Source: Nocardia cerradoensis NBRC 101014
GTDB taxonomy: Bacteria; Actinomycetota; Actinomycetes; Mycobacteriales; Mycobacteriaceae
Length of the DNA stretch: 60,900 nt
Direction: 5' to 3'
Assembly (NCBI RefSeq): GCF_000308535.1
Contig: NZ_BAFW01000029.1
Span: forward strand, 1-60,900
The notes under the pieces are model-generated. The model was given only the letters and a program-made list of their open reading frames with translations. It had not been told where the DNA came from and did no database searches. Below, in pieces: positions 28,801-38,182 of the stretch. The position numbers and the translations under genes are program-made. The stretch's first letter is position 1, and each line of letters starts with the position of its first letter.

Positions 28801-31800
28801 GGAATACATGATCCCCACGGCACTGGTGAAACTGGCGGCACTGCCGCTGACCGCCAACGGCAAACTCGACCGCCGGGCACTGCCGCAGCCGGATCTCGGT
28901 GGCAGCACCGGCCACGGCCGGCAACTGCGCGCGGGCGCCGAAGCCGCGGTCGCGGAGGTGGTGCGCGCGGTGCTGCACCTCGGCGATTCCACCGCGCTGG
29001 CCGCCGACGACGACTTCCTGGCCCTGGGCGGCGATTCCATCAGCGCGATCCGGATGGCGTCGGCGCTGAAGAAGTACGGATTGCTGATCACCACCAGCGC
29101 CCTGTTCGACGCGCGCACGATCGCCCGCATCGCCGCGGCGTGCGAGCCGATCGTCGAGAGCAGCGGCCCGGCCCTGGTCGAGGCGGAGAGCCCGGCCGGC
29201 TGGATCCCGCTCAATCCCATCGCGGCCCTGCTCACCGAACAATCCGGCGACTACCACGCCTACACCCAGGCCACCGCGGTCGTGGCGCCCGCGCACAGCA
29301 CTCGCGAACAGATCGCCGAGGTGGTCTCGGCGCTGGCCGCACGCCATCCGATGCTGCGTGCCCGGCTCGGCACCGATCCCCAGGGCGCCACGGCATATTA
29401 CGTGCCGGAACCGGACGAGCCGACCGCCGCGCCCGCCGTCGCGGAGATCGTGATCGGCGACGAGAGCTGGGACCGCACCGCGGGTGCGCGCCTGAACGAG
29501 CAGTTGGCCGAGTTGAGCGCGCGGCTGGACCCCGCCGCGGGCCGCATGCTCGCCGCCGCCTGGGTGCACTCCGCCGACGGCACGCAGGGGCGGCTGCTGC
29601 TGGTCGTGCACCACCTGGTGGTCGACGGTGTGTCCTGGCGGGTTCTGCACGACGATCTGCGCGGCCTGTGGGGCGTCGCGGCCGCGACGGTCGAACCGCA
29701 ACCGGGGACCTCGGTCAAGACCTGGAACACCAGCCTGGTGCACGTGGCGAACAGCGACGCCGTCCTCGCGACGCTGCCGTACTGGCGCGCGGCCGCCGAG
29801 GCGGTGGATCCGCTGCTCGGCGGCCGCGCCCTGGACCCGGCCGTAGACACCGTCGCGACGGTCCGCGAGGTCACCGCCACCCTCGACGCGGACGACACCG
29901 CGTTCCTGATGAGCACGGCCACCACGGCTTTCGGCTGCGACTTCCTCGACATCCAGGTCGCCTCGCTGGCCGTGGCGATCCATCGCTTCCGCCGCCGTCG
30001 CGACCGGGACGCGGAGGCGGTGGCGGTGACGATGGAACGGCACGGCCGGGTCGAAACCCTGTTCAGCGGAGTCGATCTGGCCAACACCGTCGGCTGGTTC
30101 ACCACCACCTATCCGGTGTCGCTGCGTATCCCGGATGCGGGCGAGCAGGTCGAATCCGCGGTGAAAGCGGTCAAGGAGCAACTGCTCGCGGTGCCCGAAT
30201 CGGGAATCGGCTGGGGACTGCTGAGCCGGCTCAACCCCGCGACCCGAGCCGAGCTGGCGGATTCACCCTCGCCGCAGGTGAGTTTCAACTACATGGGCCG
30301 CTTCGCCGCCTCCGGCGCCGCCGACCGCGAATCGGTCCGAACCTGGGATGCCGCACCGGAATTCGGCTATATGGGCGGTCATGCGGATCCGGCCATGCCG
30401 GCCCCCGCCCTGCTGGACATCAACACCGTGGCACTGGCCGACGGTGACAGCGTGCGGTTGCATGCCTCCTTCCGCTTCCCGGCGGGACCACTGTCCGACG
30501 ACGAGGCGGGCGAACTGGCTCAGCTGTGGGCCGAGGGCCTCGGTGAACTCGTGAAGTCGGTGCGCGACAACCCCGTTCGCCGCCTCACACCCAGCGACGT
30601 CGTCGCCGACGAGGTGACCCAGCTGGACCTGGATCGCTGGCAGGCGCTGTATCCCGGCTGCGTGGACATCTATCCGCTGGCGCCGTTGCAGGCCGGCTTG
30701 TACTTCACCGCGCTCGGCTCCGCGGGTAACGACGTCTACAACGTGCAGACGCTGATCGGGGTGCGCGGCGCACTCGACCTGCCGCTGCTGGCCGCGTCCT
30801 TCGACACCGTGCTGAACCGCTACCCCAATCTGCGCGTATCGATTTCGGTATCACATGCCGGACAGCCGTACGCGGTGGTCGCCGACCACATGCGAATCCC
30901 GGTGCGCGAGATCGACTTCGCGGACCTGCCCGACGCGCGCCAGCGGTTGCAGGAGTTCTTCCGCGCCGACCAGGCCGAGCATTTCGATCTCACAGACGGA
31001 CCGCTGCTGCGGGTGACGGTGGCGCATCTTCCCGACGACCACCACATGGTGGTACTGACCTCGCACCATCTGCTCACCGACGGCTGGTCGGGTCAGCTGC
31101 TGCCGCGCGAGATCTTCGCCGAATACGCCGGTCGCGGCGGGCAGCCGCTCGGCGATCCGGAAACCTTCGCGCGCTTCCTGCGCCTCACCCGGGATCGGGA
31201 GCAGGCCACCGAGGCGGCCTGGCAGAGCTATCTCGAGGATGTGCGACCGTGCCTCGTCGCCCCGGCCCGCACGCCCGACAGCGGCGGTGTGCCGGAGGGG
31301 CGCACATTCGTCCTCGACGACGACACGGTCGCGCGCGCCACCGAACTGGCCGCGGCGCAGGGCACCACGTTCAGCCTGGTCTGCCAGCTCGCCTGGGCCA
31401 ACGCGCTGCGGTACGTCACCGGCGAGCAGGCAACGGTGTTCGGTGAGGTGGTGTCGGGCCGGCCCGCCGATCTCGACGGCGTCGACCATGCCGTCGGCTG
31501 TTTCGCCAACACCATCCCGGTCGCGATCGACCTGGCCGGCGACCGCACCTGGCGCGACCACCTCGCCGAGATGCAACGGCACCGCGTGGAACTGATGGAG
31601 TACCACCAGTACCGGCTCACCTCGGCGATGCGGGCGGCGGGAGGATCCGGTCCGGCGGCGCGCAAGCTGTTCGACAGCATGTTCGTCTTCCAGTCCTATC
31701 CGCCGGGCCGCGACGAGCTGGAAACGTCGTTGCGCGAGGGCGGTTTGGAGCTGGTGTCGTTCGAGGGCGGCGGCGCCACCGACAACGCCCTGCTGCTGAT

Positions 31801-32020
31801 GATCTTCCCGGCGAATTCCCTGCTGCCCGGCGACGCCGTGCAGGCCGTGGTGTTCTACGCCGAGGACAGCTTCGAAGCCGACGATGCCCGCATCGTCGAG
31901 ACCGCCTTCCGGAATACGTTGCGCGCCATCGCCGAACAGCCCGACCGCGCCGTCGCCGACACCACGGTGATCGACGACGAGGATCAGGGCCTGCTGGTGA
32001 TGCGGCGGATGTGGCAGTGA
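25847..32020 (+). CDS. Nonribosomal peptide synthetase, C-A-PCP-E-C (MbtE/MbtF-like)
   Basis: I chose the ATG at 25847 over a TTG 12 bp upstream, giving 2057 residues. The first condensation domain (about 35-460) has QHIAWDG at 173-179, keeping the catalytic second His. The adenylation domain (about 485-1000) has LYTSGTTGRPKG, GLYGPTE, YRTGD and GKLD. The carrier has GGDS (Ser1064). The epimerisation domain (about 1115-1540) has HHLVVDGVSW from 1255. A final condensation domain (about 1580-2040) has an intact HHLLTDGWS from 1740. The hand-read code D-V-F-S-V-L-L-M-D-K is not securely assigned; an N-hydroxylysine derivative is plausible. The terminal C domain must pass the chain to a carrier on another protein or release it, for example by lactam formation as in mycobactin-type cyclohydroxylysine. 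Confidence 0.93.
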   Translation: MRSLEDLQVAMAARLAEEGLATAAAVPVRRNPQRAPLSFGQRYVWAHQQISPGSSAYNLCLALTFEGAADAEPIDAGALRAAFAALAERHEVLRTTYHTDADGEPYQRIHADLPPRLMEEDLSGLAGEQARRRLRELTEAAARETFDLTAESSLRVTFVRMSAVELVAVVVIQHIAWDGMTLPALSRDVENFYRQALTGPVTVEPLRLQVADFAEWEADRFAAEDHAEDIRFWQSRFDGELPELQLPYDRRPVAATERGARCDRPLSAAADTALRRLTAELRTTPFSVFLAAYYVALREMTGRGDMVIGTTVANREESGMELLIGNLSNMLPLHIAGRDDQRFAELVEQVRGVITDAFGHKHFPQEGIVRAVNAATGNVGSNLFDTMVLFLHQKIDGPQLPGVTTSWELMDNGAALLPLVVETFMHGDRTDVQITYRTDLFDAVTIDRLHEYIDLVLAAATADRRVSELATLSPTDRAALAQWSHGAAVPIEAETADAMIRASARTYPDRTAVVFGDIELSYREFDTRVNRLARLLLEDGVRPGDRVGVYAERSERLPIAFAAVLRVGAVYFPIDPSYPIDRIEYMLGDAEPALLLTSADKALSVETAFPTVDLVDPHVIERLSALDGSELSPAALPRPLHPLDPAYLLYTSGTTGRPKGVVIHHRGIANHVQWMRDYLGFGAERILQKAPIGFDVSVFELVNALCTGSATVLPPPQWWQADVEALAEIIHRHRITQISLVPSVVRAFIDAGPDPARLQSMRYVYLGGEAVPPALVEESSRFFGGTVLGLYGPTEGSMDLMHEDFAGRTNTEATAGTALEPALIGLPEWNSSVYVLDERLRQVPPGVIGELYLGGVQLAQGYHRRPDLTAGAFVACPFAGDPGARMYRTGDIVRWNSQGRMEYLGRVDDQVKVRGHRIELGEIGTVLRRVPGIASAVAITVPQSAQSHDLALVAYYVPEANSEFATGGDAENTERIKAALAQRLPEYMIPTALVKLAALPLTANGKLDRRALPQPDLGGSTGHGRQLRAGAEAAVAEVVRAVLHLGDSTALAADDDFLALGGDSISAIRMASALKKYGLLITTSALFDARTIARIAAACEPIVESSGPALVEAESPAGWIPLNPIAALLTEQSGDYHAYTQATAVVAPAHSTREQIAEVVSALAARHPMLRARLGTDPQGATAYYVPEPDEPTAAPAVAEIVIGDESWDRTAGARLNEQLAELSARLDPAAGRMLAAAWVHSADGTQGRLLLVVHHLVVDGVSWRVLHDDLRGLWGVAAATVEPQPGTSVKTWNTSLVHVANSDAVLATLPYWRAAAEAVDPLLGGRALDPAVDTVATVREVTATLDADDTAFLMSTATTAFGCDFLDIQVASLAVAIHRFRRRRDRDAEAVAVTMERHGRVETLFSGVDLANTVGWFTTTYPVSLRIPDAGEQVESAVKAVKEQLLAVPESGIGWGLLSRLNPATRAELADSPSPQVSFNYMGRFAASGAADRESVRTWDAAPEFGYMGGHADPAMPAPALLDINTVALADGDSVRLHASFRFPAGPLSDDEAGELAQLWAEGLGELVKSVRDNPVRRLTPSDVVADEVTQLDLDRWQALYPGCVDIYPLAPLQAGLYFTALGSAGNDVYNVQTLIGVRGALDLPLLAASFDTVLNRYPNLRVSISVSHAGQPYAVVADHMRIPVREIDFADLPDARQRLQEFFRADQAEHFDLTDGPLLRVTVAHLPDDHHMVVLTSHHLLTDGWSGQLLPREIFAEYAGRGGQPLGDPETFARFLRLTRDREQATEAAWQSYLEDVRPCLVAPARTPDSGGVPEGRTFVLDDDTVARATELAAAQGTTFSLVCQLAWANALRYVTGEQATVFGEVVSGRPADLDGVDHAVGCFANTIPVAIDLAGDRTWRDHLAEMQRHRVELMEYHQYRLTSAMRAAGGSGPAARKLFDSMFVFQSYPPGRDELETSLREGGLELVSFEGGGATDNALLLMIFPANSLLPGDAVQAVVFYAEDSFEADDARIVETAFRNTLRAIAEQPDRAVADTTVIDDEDQGLLVMRRMWQ

Positions 32021-32043
32021 CAGACATGAGGAGTCAGACGAGC

Positions 32044-32796
32044 ATGGCAGCAGCACCCGGTTGGATCCGGCAGTTCCACGCACCGCGCGGCGCGAGCGCA
32101 CCGCTGATCATCTGCCCGCACGCGGGCGGCGGCGCATCGACCTACCGGCCCTTCTCGAAGCAGTTGCGCGAACATTTCGATGTCGGTGTGCTGCAGTACC
32201 CCGGGCGCCAGGACCGGGCTCGCGAGGCCGCGTTGCGGACGTTGCCCGAGATCGCCGAGGGCGCCTTCGACGAATTCGCGCTCTCCCCGTGGAATCGCGA
32301 CGAGCCGATCACGGTGCTGGGCCACAGCATGGGGTCGATCGTGGCCTTCGAATTCGTGCGCATCGCCGAATCCGAAGGCGTGCCGGTGCGATTGCTGGCG
32401 GTTTCGGGTGCGGTGCCCCCGGGACGGGTCGCCGAGATGCCGAACCATCCCACCGAGGACGAACAGCTGCTCGACCATATGGCCGGGCTGGAGGGCACCG
32501 GCTCCGATCTGCTCGGCAATCGCGAGCTGATGCGGATGGCGCTCCCGGCGCTGAAGGCCGACTACGCCGCCTTCGACCGTTATTCCTGCCCGGCGGACGT
32601 GCGCGTGCAGGCCCCCGTCCAGGCGATGGGCGGCAGCGACGACGACTACGTCACCATGGGCGACCTCTACGGCTGGCAGCAGCACACCGAATCGCACCTG
32701 CGGGTGTCGATGTTCGACGGTGGCCACTTCTATCTGCACGACCACGTCGAGGGCATCGCGGAGCTGCTGGTCGCGGAAATGGAGACCACATCATGA
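32044..32796 (+). CDS. Type II thioesterase (NRPS/PKS editing)
   Basis: The ATG at 32044, with GAGGAG 10 bp upstream, gives 250 residues, the usual length for this family. The sequence has LIICPHAGGGASTYRPF near the N-terminus, the nucleophile elbow GHSMGS (Ser95), an Asp in the SDDDYV segment and a catalytic His in GGHFYL. These stand-alone alpha/beta hydrolases remove misprimed or stalled acyl groups from carrier domains. Its place between the NRPS and PKS genes, with an ATGA overlap to the ketosynthase, fits proofreading of this assembly line. Confidence 0.93.
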   Translation: MAAAPGWIRQFHAPRGASAPLIICPHAGGGASTYRPFSKQLREHFDVGVLQYPGRQDRAREAALRTLPEIAEGAFDEFALSPWNRDEPITVLGHSMGSIVAFEFVRIAESEGVPVRLLAVSGAVPPGRVAEMPNHPTEDEQLLDHMAGLEGTGSDLLGNRELMRMALPALKADYAAFDRYSCPADVRVQAPVQAMGGSDDDYVTMGDLYGWQQHTESHLRVSMFDGGHFYLHDHVEGIAELLVAEMETTS

Positions 32797-34091
32797 GCGA
32801 CGCGGATCCGATCGTCGTCAGCGGCTTCGCCGTCGAGGCGCCCGGTGGCATCGAGACGCCCGGACAGTACTGGGCGGCGCTGTCGCAGGCCCGCGATCTG
32901 ACCGGGCCGTTCCCACGCGACCGCGGCTGGCCGCTGGCCGAACTGCTGAACCTGTCGCGCCACGAAGGCTGGGCGGCGGTCTGCGACGCCGGCGGATTCC
33001 TCGATCGCGCAGCGGAATTCGATCCGATGTTCTTCGGTATCACCCCGCGCGAGGCCGTCGCGATGGATCCGCAGCAGCGGGTGGCGCTGCGGGTGGCCTG
33101 GCGCGCGCTGGAGAACGCCGGTATCGATCCCGCGGCTGTCGACGGTGACGAGGTGGGCTGCTATATGGGCGCCTCACCGACCGAATACGGTCCGCACGGC
33201 GCCGAGGTCAACGACTACTCCGGCTACCGCGCGGCCGGTGCCGCGCTCGGTGCGGTCGCGGGGCGGATCTCCAACTGTCTCGGTCTCGGCGGCCCGTCGA
33301 TCGTGGTCGACACCGCCTGTGCCTCGTCACTGTCGGCGGTGCATATGGCGGCGGCGGCGATCCGCGCCGGGGAATGCGACTGGGCGCTGGCCGGAGCCGT
33401 GTGCGTGATGGGTTCGCCCGCCGCGTTCTTCGAATTCTCCAAGAACAACGCGCTGGCCGCGGACGGGCAGTGCAAACCGTATTCCGATGCCGCCGACGGC
33501 ACGCTGTGGGGCGAGGGCGCGGGCGTTCTCGTACTCGAACGCGAATCGCGGGCCCGCGCGGCCGGTCGCCGGATCTATGCCCGGGTGCTCGCCACCCGGG
33601 TCAATCACAACGGCGCGGGGGCGCCGATCGCCGTGCCGAGCAGCCGTGCGCAGGAGCGGCTGATCCGCGCGACCGTGGCCGCAGCGGGGATTTCGCCCGA
33701 GGTCGTCGGCATGATCGAGGGACACGGCACCGCGACCGCGGTCGGGGACCCACTGGAACTCGAGGCGCTGGACCGCGTCTACGGTTCGGGCTCCGCGCGC
33801 CTGGGCTCGGTGAAATCGAATCTGGGCCACGCCCAAGCGGCGGCGGGCATGCTCGGCCTGATCAAGGTGCTGCTCAGCGGTCTGCACGGACAGATCGCGC
33901 CGACCCGCTTCGCCGACAATCCGACCGCCGAGGTGGATTGGGACGCCACCGGCTTGCGGCTGGCCGCGAAGCTCGAGGACTGGCAGCCGCACGACGGTGT
34001 GCGCTACGCGGCGGTGTCGTCGTTCGGCGTCTCGGGCACGAATGCCCATGCGCTGCTGGCCGTTCCGGCCGAAGAGGAGAGTCATGTCTAG
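32793..34091 (+). CDS. mbtC: Ketosynthase, stand-alone (MbtC-like polyketide synthase subunit)
   Basis: The 432-residue protein is a single beta-ketoacyl synthase domain, close in size to mycobacterial MbtC. The catalytic Cys is in DTACASS (Cys176). The two active-site His residues are in EGHGTA (His311) and NLGHAQ (His346). There is no AT or ACP in the same chain; both are supplied by the next gene, which overlaps it by 8 bp. The KS would extend the peptidyl or acyl chain by one malonyl-type unit to build the beta-hydroxy acid of a nocobactin/mycobactin-type siderophore. Confidence 0.92.
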   Translation: MSDADPIVVSGFAVEAPGGIETPGQYWAALSQARDLTGPFPRDRGWPLAELLNLSRHEGWAAVCDAGGFLDRAAEFDPMFFGITPREAVAMDPQQRVALRVAWRALENAGIDPAAVDGDEVGCYMGASPTEYGPHGAEVNDYSGYRAAGAALGAVAGRISNCLGLGGPSIVVDTACASSLSAVHMAAAAIRAGECDWALAGAVCVMGSPAAFFEFSKNNALAADGQCKPYSDAADGTLWGEGAGVLVLERESRARAAGRRIYARVLATRVNHNGAGAPIAVPSSRAQERLIRATVAAAGISPEVVGMIEGHGTATAVGDPLELEALDRVYGSGSARLGSVKSNLGHAQAAAGMLGLIKVLLSGLHGQIAPTRFADNPTAEVDWDATGLRLAAKLEDWQPHDGVRYAAVSSFGVSGTNAHALLAVPAEEESHV

Positions 34092-37000
34092 CTATCGCCT
34101 GCCCGACGGCAGCATTCCGATCCTGCTGTCCAGCGACAACCCGGATCTGCTGGGAGCGGAGGCGGCCGCGATCGCGGACTACCTCGCCGGTCATCCCGAG
34201 GTGACGCCGGATCGGGTGGCCGACATGCTGTTTCGCACCCGGTCGCCGCGCCGCCACCGCGCCCTGGTCATGGCCGGCGCGCAGACCGATGTGATCGCCG
34301 CACTGCGCGCCGTGGCCGACGGCCACCCGCATCCGGCGGTGGTGCGCTCGGAGCGCGCCGCGAGCGCGCAGCGCGTGGCCTACGTCTTTCCCGGTCAGGG
34401 CAGCCAGCGGCCCGGCATGGGCGCGATGCTCTACGAGCACTCCTCGGCCTACCGCGACGCGGTCGACGAGTGCGACAAGGTTTTTCACGATCTCTACGGC
34501 TGGTCGCCGCGCGCCTATCTGCTCGAGGCCGACCGGCAGGCCGACGACAAGGCGCTGACCGTGCAACCGGCACTGTTCATGCAGATGGTCGGTGTGGCCG
34601 CGATGTGGCAGGCCGCCGGGGTCACCCCACGTGTGACGGTGGGGCATTCGCAGGGGGAGATCGCCGCCGCCTACGTGAGCGGGGCCCAGACCCTGCGGGA
34701 CGCGGTGCGGATCGTCACCACGCGGGCGCAGATCGTCGACAGCATGGAGTTGACCGGCTATTCGATGGCGGTGCTCGGCGTCGACCGGGACGAATGCGAA
34801 GACCTGATCGCCCGGCAGGCCGATTTCGTGGAACTGTCGGTGATCAATTCCCGGCATATCATCGCGATCTCCGGTGAACGCACCGCCGTGGTCGACATCG
34901 TCGAAACCCTCAATGCCGCAGGCAAATTCGCGAAAGAGATCCGGGTGCAGTATCCCGCGCACACCTCCTTCGTGGCCACCGCGCGCGAACCGCTGTCCGG
35001 CACGGTGAGTTCGGAGATGGACAATGCCGCATTCCTCGACGCCGATATCGAGTGTTTCGGAGCCACCTTCGGCGACCGGCTGCACTCCGGACTGTCGATC
35101 GTGGACTACTGGTATCTGAATCTGCGCAACCGCGTGCGGTTCGACCTGGCCGTCAAGAAGGCCGCCGCCGCCGGTGCGACCACCTTCGTCGAGATCTCCG
35201 AACATCCCACGCTGATGCTCGCGATCCAGGAGAACCTGAGCGAAATCCCCGGACAGCGGGAATTCCAGGCGCTGGGCACCTCGCGCCGCACCGCCGAGGA
35301 TCTGCGGGAGTTCACCCGCAATCTGGCGACCGTCGCGGTGCACGACGCGAATTATCGATGGGAGGCGCTGCGCGAACCCGGCGACGGTGGTGTGCCGGCA
35401 CTGCCGCTGCTCGACTTCCCCAATACGCGGATGAGCGCCAAATCGCTGTGGGCGCCGTTCGATTACGCACGCGCCGCGCACAAGCCGCTCGCCGACAGCG
35501 ATTCCGACGACTCGACGGTCGCCCCGCAACGGGTGGTGGAGACCTGGACCCGGTTGCAACGGCGAACGATGGTGCCGCCGCGGACCTTCGCGGTGATCGA
35601 TCCGGCCGGCGCGAACGAGGACCTCGCGGCGGCCGTCCGCGCCGCCGCACCACGCCAGGGCGCCACGGTCGCGGAGCCGGGTTCCGGCACACGGCCGGAC
35701 ACCGTGGTGGTGCTGGCCCCGCCGTCGTCGGCGGACGGGCCCGTGCACGACGTCGCCGAATTCCTCGGTGCCCGAGCCTGGTTGGACGACCTGGACGGCA
35801 TCGGCGATATCTGGCTGGTGACCAGCGGCGGCGAGCAGGTGGTCGAATCCGATCTGCCGGATCCGTTCCATGCCGCGGTGCAGGCCGGATTCCGTTGTCT
35901 GGCAGCCGAACACGTGGGTGTCGCCTTCCGGCATGCCGATCTGGGCGCCGGGGCCGACGCTGCCGCGGCGGCCAAGGCGCTGCTCGGTGCGATCCATATC
36001 GCCGCGGAACCCGAACTGGCCGTGCGTGACGGCGGCTTCTACGCCAAACGGCTGATCCTCGACGACACCGCGGGCGATGCGCCGTTGCGGGCGGAGGAAT
36101 TGTGCGAGGTCGTGATCGTCGGCGGCACCGGCAAACTGGGACTGGATTTCTGTGCGCAGTTCGCCGCCGCGGGCGCGGGCCGGATCACGCTGATCAGCAG
36201 ATCCGGTGGTACGGCCGCCGCCGGGGCGCGCATCGCCGAGATCGGAGCCCGGTACGACACCGAGGTCGTCGTGCGGCGCTGCGACGCCGGTGATGCGGAG
36301 GCGCTCGGCGCCCTGGCGGCGGAATACGCCGCGAGTCCGGCGACGCTGATCGTGCACGCCGCCGTGGACTACGAGGCGGCGGCCGCCGATCCGGACCCGG
36401 CCACGATCCGCGCGGCGGCGGCCGCCAAATCCGTTGTGCTGCACAATCTCGTGCGTATCTTCCCGCGCACCGACGACGGCCGCGTCGTGGTGTGCTCCTC
36501 GCTGTCGGCCACGCTGGGCGGGCGCGGGCACATGGTCTATTCGGCGATCAACCGGATGCTGGACGCGCAGGCCGCGCACTACCGGGCCGAGGGCATCCGA
36601 TGCTCGTCGGTGCAGTGGGGCCTGTGGCGGGCGGTCGGCGCCGACCACGCCGAGGCGCTGGCTCGCATCAGCGGCACCGGGCTACTGCCGATGGACCCGG
36701 CGGTGGCGGTCGCCGCCGGTTTCGCACCGCGCGCCGCCAACGTGCTGGTCGCCGCCGCGCAGTGGGGACGGATCCGAGACCTGTTCTCGGTCTTCGGTTT
36801 CGCGCCGCTGTTCGCCGAACTACCCGAGGACGAGCCGGCCCCGGTGTCACCGGTCGCCGAGCCCGCCGCCGCACCCGTGCCCGCCGCCGACGTCGCGGCC
36901 GGGTCACGCGACGTCGCCGACTCCGTGCGCGATGCGCTGCGCGTGGTGATGGGGCTGGAGCCGGAGGAAGCCGTCGACGGCTCGGTTCCGCTGGTGGCGC

Positions 37001-37128
37001 TGGGCCTGGATTCGCTGCAGGCGCTCGATCTCCGCAAGCGGGTCGAGGCCGAGTTGCGGCGGGATCTGCCCGTCACCGCCATCCTCGGCGGCGCCTCCCT
37101 GGACGAGGTGGTGGCGCTGCTCGGCTGA
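34084..37128 (+). CDS. mbtD: Polyketide synthase AT-KR-ACP (MbtD-like)
   Basis: The protein has 1014 residues, near the length of MbtD. The acyltransferase domain (about 95-400) has FPGQGSQ and the nucleophile motif GHSQGE (Ser189). A ketoreductase follows, with a cofactor loop GGTGKLG at about 680 and catalytic Ser in SSLSATLGG, Tyr819 and Asn823 in YSAIN. An Ala/Pro linker leads to the carrier with LGLDS (Ser977). I see no dehydratase or enoylreductase, so the product should keep a beta-hydroxyl group. The gene overlaps the ketosynthase and together they form one split PKS module. Confidence 0.92.
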   Translation: MSSYRLPDGSIPILLSSDNPDLLGAEAAAIADYLAGHPEVTPDRVADMLFRTRSPRRHRALVMAGAQTDVIAALRAVADGHPHPAVVRSERAASAQRVAYVFPGQGSQRPGMGAMLYEHSSAYRDAVDECDKVFHDLYGWSPRAYLLEADRQADDKALTVQPALFMQMVGVAAMWQAAGVTPRVTVGHSQGEIAAAYVSGAQTLRDAVRIVTTRAQIVDSMELTGYSMAVLGVDRDECEDLIARQADFVELSVINSRHIIAISGERTAVVDIVETLNAAGKFAKEIRVQYPAHTSFVATAREPLSGTVSSEMDNAAFLDADIECFGATFGDRLHSGLSIVDYWYLNLRNRVRFDLAVKKAAAAGATTFVEISEHPTLMLAIQENLSEIPGQREFQALGTSRRTAEDLREFTRNLATVAVHDANYRWEALREPGDGGVPALPLLDFPNTRMSAKSLWAPFDYARAAHKPLADSDSDDSTVAPQRVVETWTRLQRRTMVPPRTFAVIDPAGANEDLAAAVRAAAPRQGATVAEPGSGTRPDTVVVLAPPSSADGPVHDVAEFLGARAWLDDLDGIGDIWLVTSGGEQVVESDLPDPFHAAVQAGFRCLAAEHVGVAFRHADLGAGADAAAAAKALLGAIHIAAEPELAVRDGGFYAKRLILDDTAGDAPLRAEELCEVVIVGGTGKLGLDFCAQFAAAGAGRITLISRSGGTAAAGARIAEIGARYDTEVVVRRCDAGDAEALGALAAEYAASPATLIVHAAVDYEAAAADPDPATIRAAAAAKSVVLHNLVRIFPRTDDGRVVVCSSLSATLGGRGHMVYSAINRMLDAQAAHYRAEGIRCSSVQWGLWRAVGADHAEALARISGTGLLPMDPAVAVAAGFAPRAANVLVAAAQWGRIRDLFSVFGFAPLFAELPEDEPAPVSPVAEPAAAPVPAADVAAGSRDVADSVRDALRVVMGLEPEEAVDGSVPLVALGLDSLQALDLRKRVEAELRRDLPVTAILGGASLDEVVALLG

Positions 37129-37156
37129 TGCCGAGGCGGTGGAGTTCGTCGAATGA

Positions 37157-37175
37157 TTAAGTTAGCCTTACCAAA
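37157..37175 (+). promoter_or_regulatory. IdeR-type iron box upstream of the DrrABC-like exporter
   Basis: TTAAGTTAGCCTTACCAAA matches 15 of 19 consensus positions by hand count. It lies 28 bp after the PKS stop and 29 bp before the chosen exporter start, which ties the exporter to the iron-starvation response. Confidence 0.85.
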
Positions 37176-37204
37176 GTAAATGGGTGGGCGCTCGGACGGA
37201 GAGC

Positions 37205-38182
37205 ATGGTGTCGAATTCAATGGGTGGTCCGGCGGATACGGACGACGCGATCGTCGTCGACGGTGTGGAGAAGACCTTCGGCGCGGTGCGCGCGCTGAGA
37301 GGTATCAGCTTCAGCGCTCCCGCGGGCAGTGTGCTGGGCGTGCTCGGACCCAACGGCGCGGGTAAGACCACCACGGTGTCGGTGTTGTCGACGCTGATCC
37401 GGCCCGATGCCGGCCGTGCGCGGGTGGCCGGTTTCGACGTGGTCACCCAGGCCGCGCAGGTGCGGTCGTCGATCATGCTGACCGGGCAGTACGCGGCGCT
37501 CGACGAAATGCTCACCGGCCGGGAGAATCTGGTGCTCTTCGCCCGGCTGATGGGGATGCGGCGCAAGGCCGCCGCGCAGCGCGCCGAGGAGTTGCTCGAA
37601 CAGTTCGCGCTCACCGAGGCAGCGGAACGACGGGTCGGCCAGTACTCCGGCGGTATGCGCCGGCGCATCGACATCGCCTGCGGCTTGGTCCGCCCGCCAC
37701 GCGTCGTATTCCTCGACGAACCCACCACCGGCCTGGACCCGGTCAGCCGCCAGAGCCTGTGGGCGCTGGTGCGCTCGCTCAAGGAACAGGGCGTGACGAT
37801 CCTGCTCACCACCCAATACCTCGAGGAGGCGGATGCGTTGAGCGACAACATCATCGTCGTGGACAAGGGCACCGTGATCGCCGAGGGAACCGCCGATCAG
37901 CTCAAGGCCCGATCCGGCGACAGCTACTGCGAGGTCGTTCCGGTCGACGCCGCGGATGTGCCGGCCGTGGCCGCCGCGCTGGCGAACCTGGGCGAGGTCA
38001 CCATCGCCGAATCGCGGGACCGGGTGTCGGTGCCGGCGCCCGGCGGCGCGGTGACGCTGTCGGAGGCACTCGACCGAATCAACACCGCGGGAATCGAATT
38101 GATCGACATCGCGCTGCGCCGCCCGTCCCTCGACGAGGTCTTCATTCAGCTGACCAAACCGGCCGAAGGGATATCGGCATGA
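37205..38182 (+). CDS. ABC transporter ATP-binding protein, DrrA-like (siderophore export)
   Basis: I chose the ATG at 37205, preceded by GGAGAG; a GTG at 37184 and an ATG at 37220 are alternatives. The product has 325 residues. Walker A GPNGAGKT, signature YSGGM and Walker B VVFLDEPTTGLDP are intact, as is the switch region TTQYLEEAD. A C-terminal extension of about 90 residues is typical of the DrrA family of daunorubicin-resistance ATPases. With the two membrane proteins that follow it forms an ABC-2 type exporter. The iron box upstream and the adjoining siderophore genes point to siderophore secretion. Confidence 0.92.
   Translation: MVSNSMGGPADTDDAIVVDGVEKTFGAVRALRGISFSAPAGSVLGVLGPNGAGKTTTVSVLSTLIRPDAGRARVAGFDVVTQAAQVRSSIMLTGQYAALDEMLTGRENLVLFARLMGMRRKAAAQRAEELLEQFALTEAAERRVGQYSGGMRRRIDIACGLVRPPRVVFLDEPTTGLDPVSRQSLWALVRSLKEQGVTILLTTQYLEEADALSDNIIVVDKGTVIAEGTADQLKARSGDSYCEVVPVDAADVPAVAAALANLGEVTIAESRDRVSVPAPGGAVTLSEALDRINTAGIELIDIALRRPSLDEVFIQLTKPAEGISA

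Noticed and set aside
25496..30181. A 1561-codon open frame on the minus strand over the C-A-PCP-E-C gene
   Set aside because: It is antisense to an NRPS with full domain motifs. Its translation is His/Arg/Gly/Gln-rich with no recognisable domain, as expected for shadow frames in GC-rich DNA.
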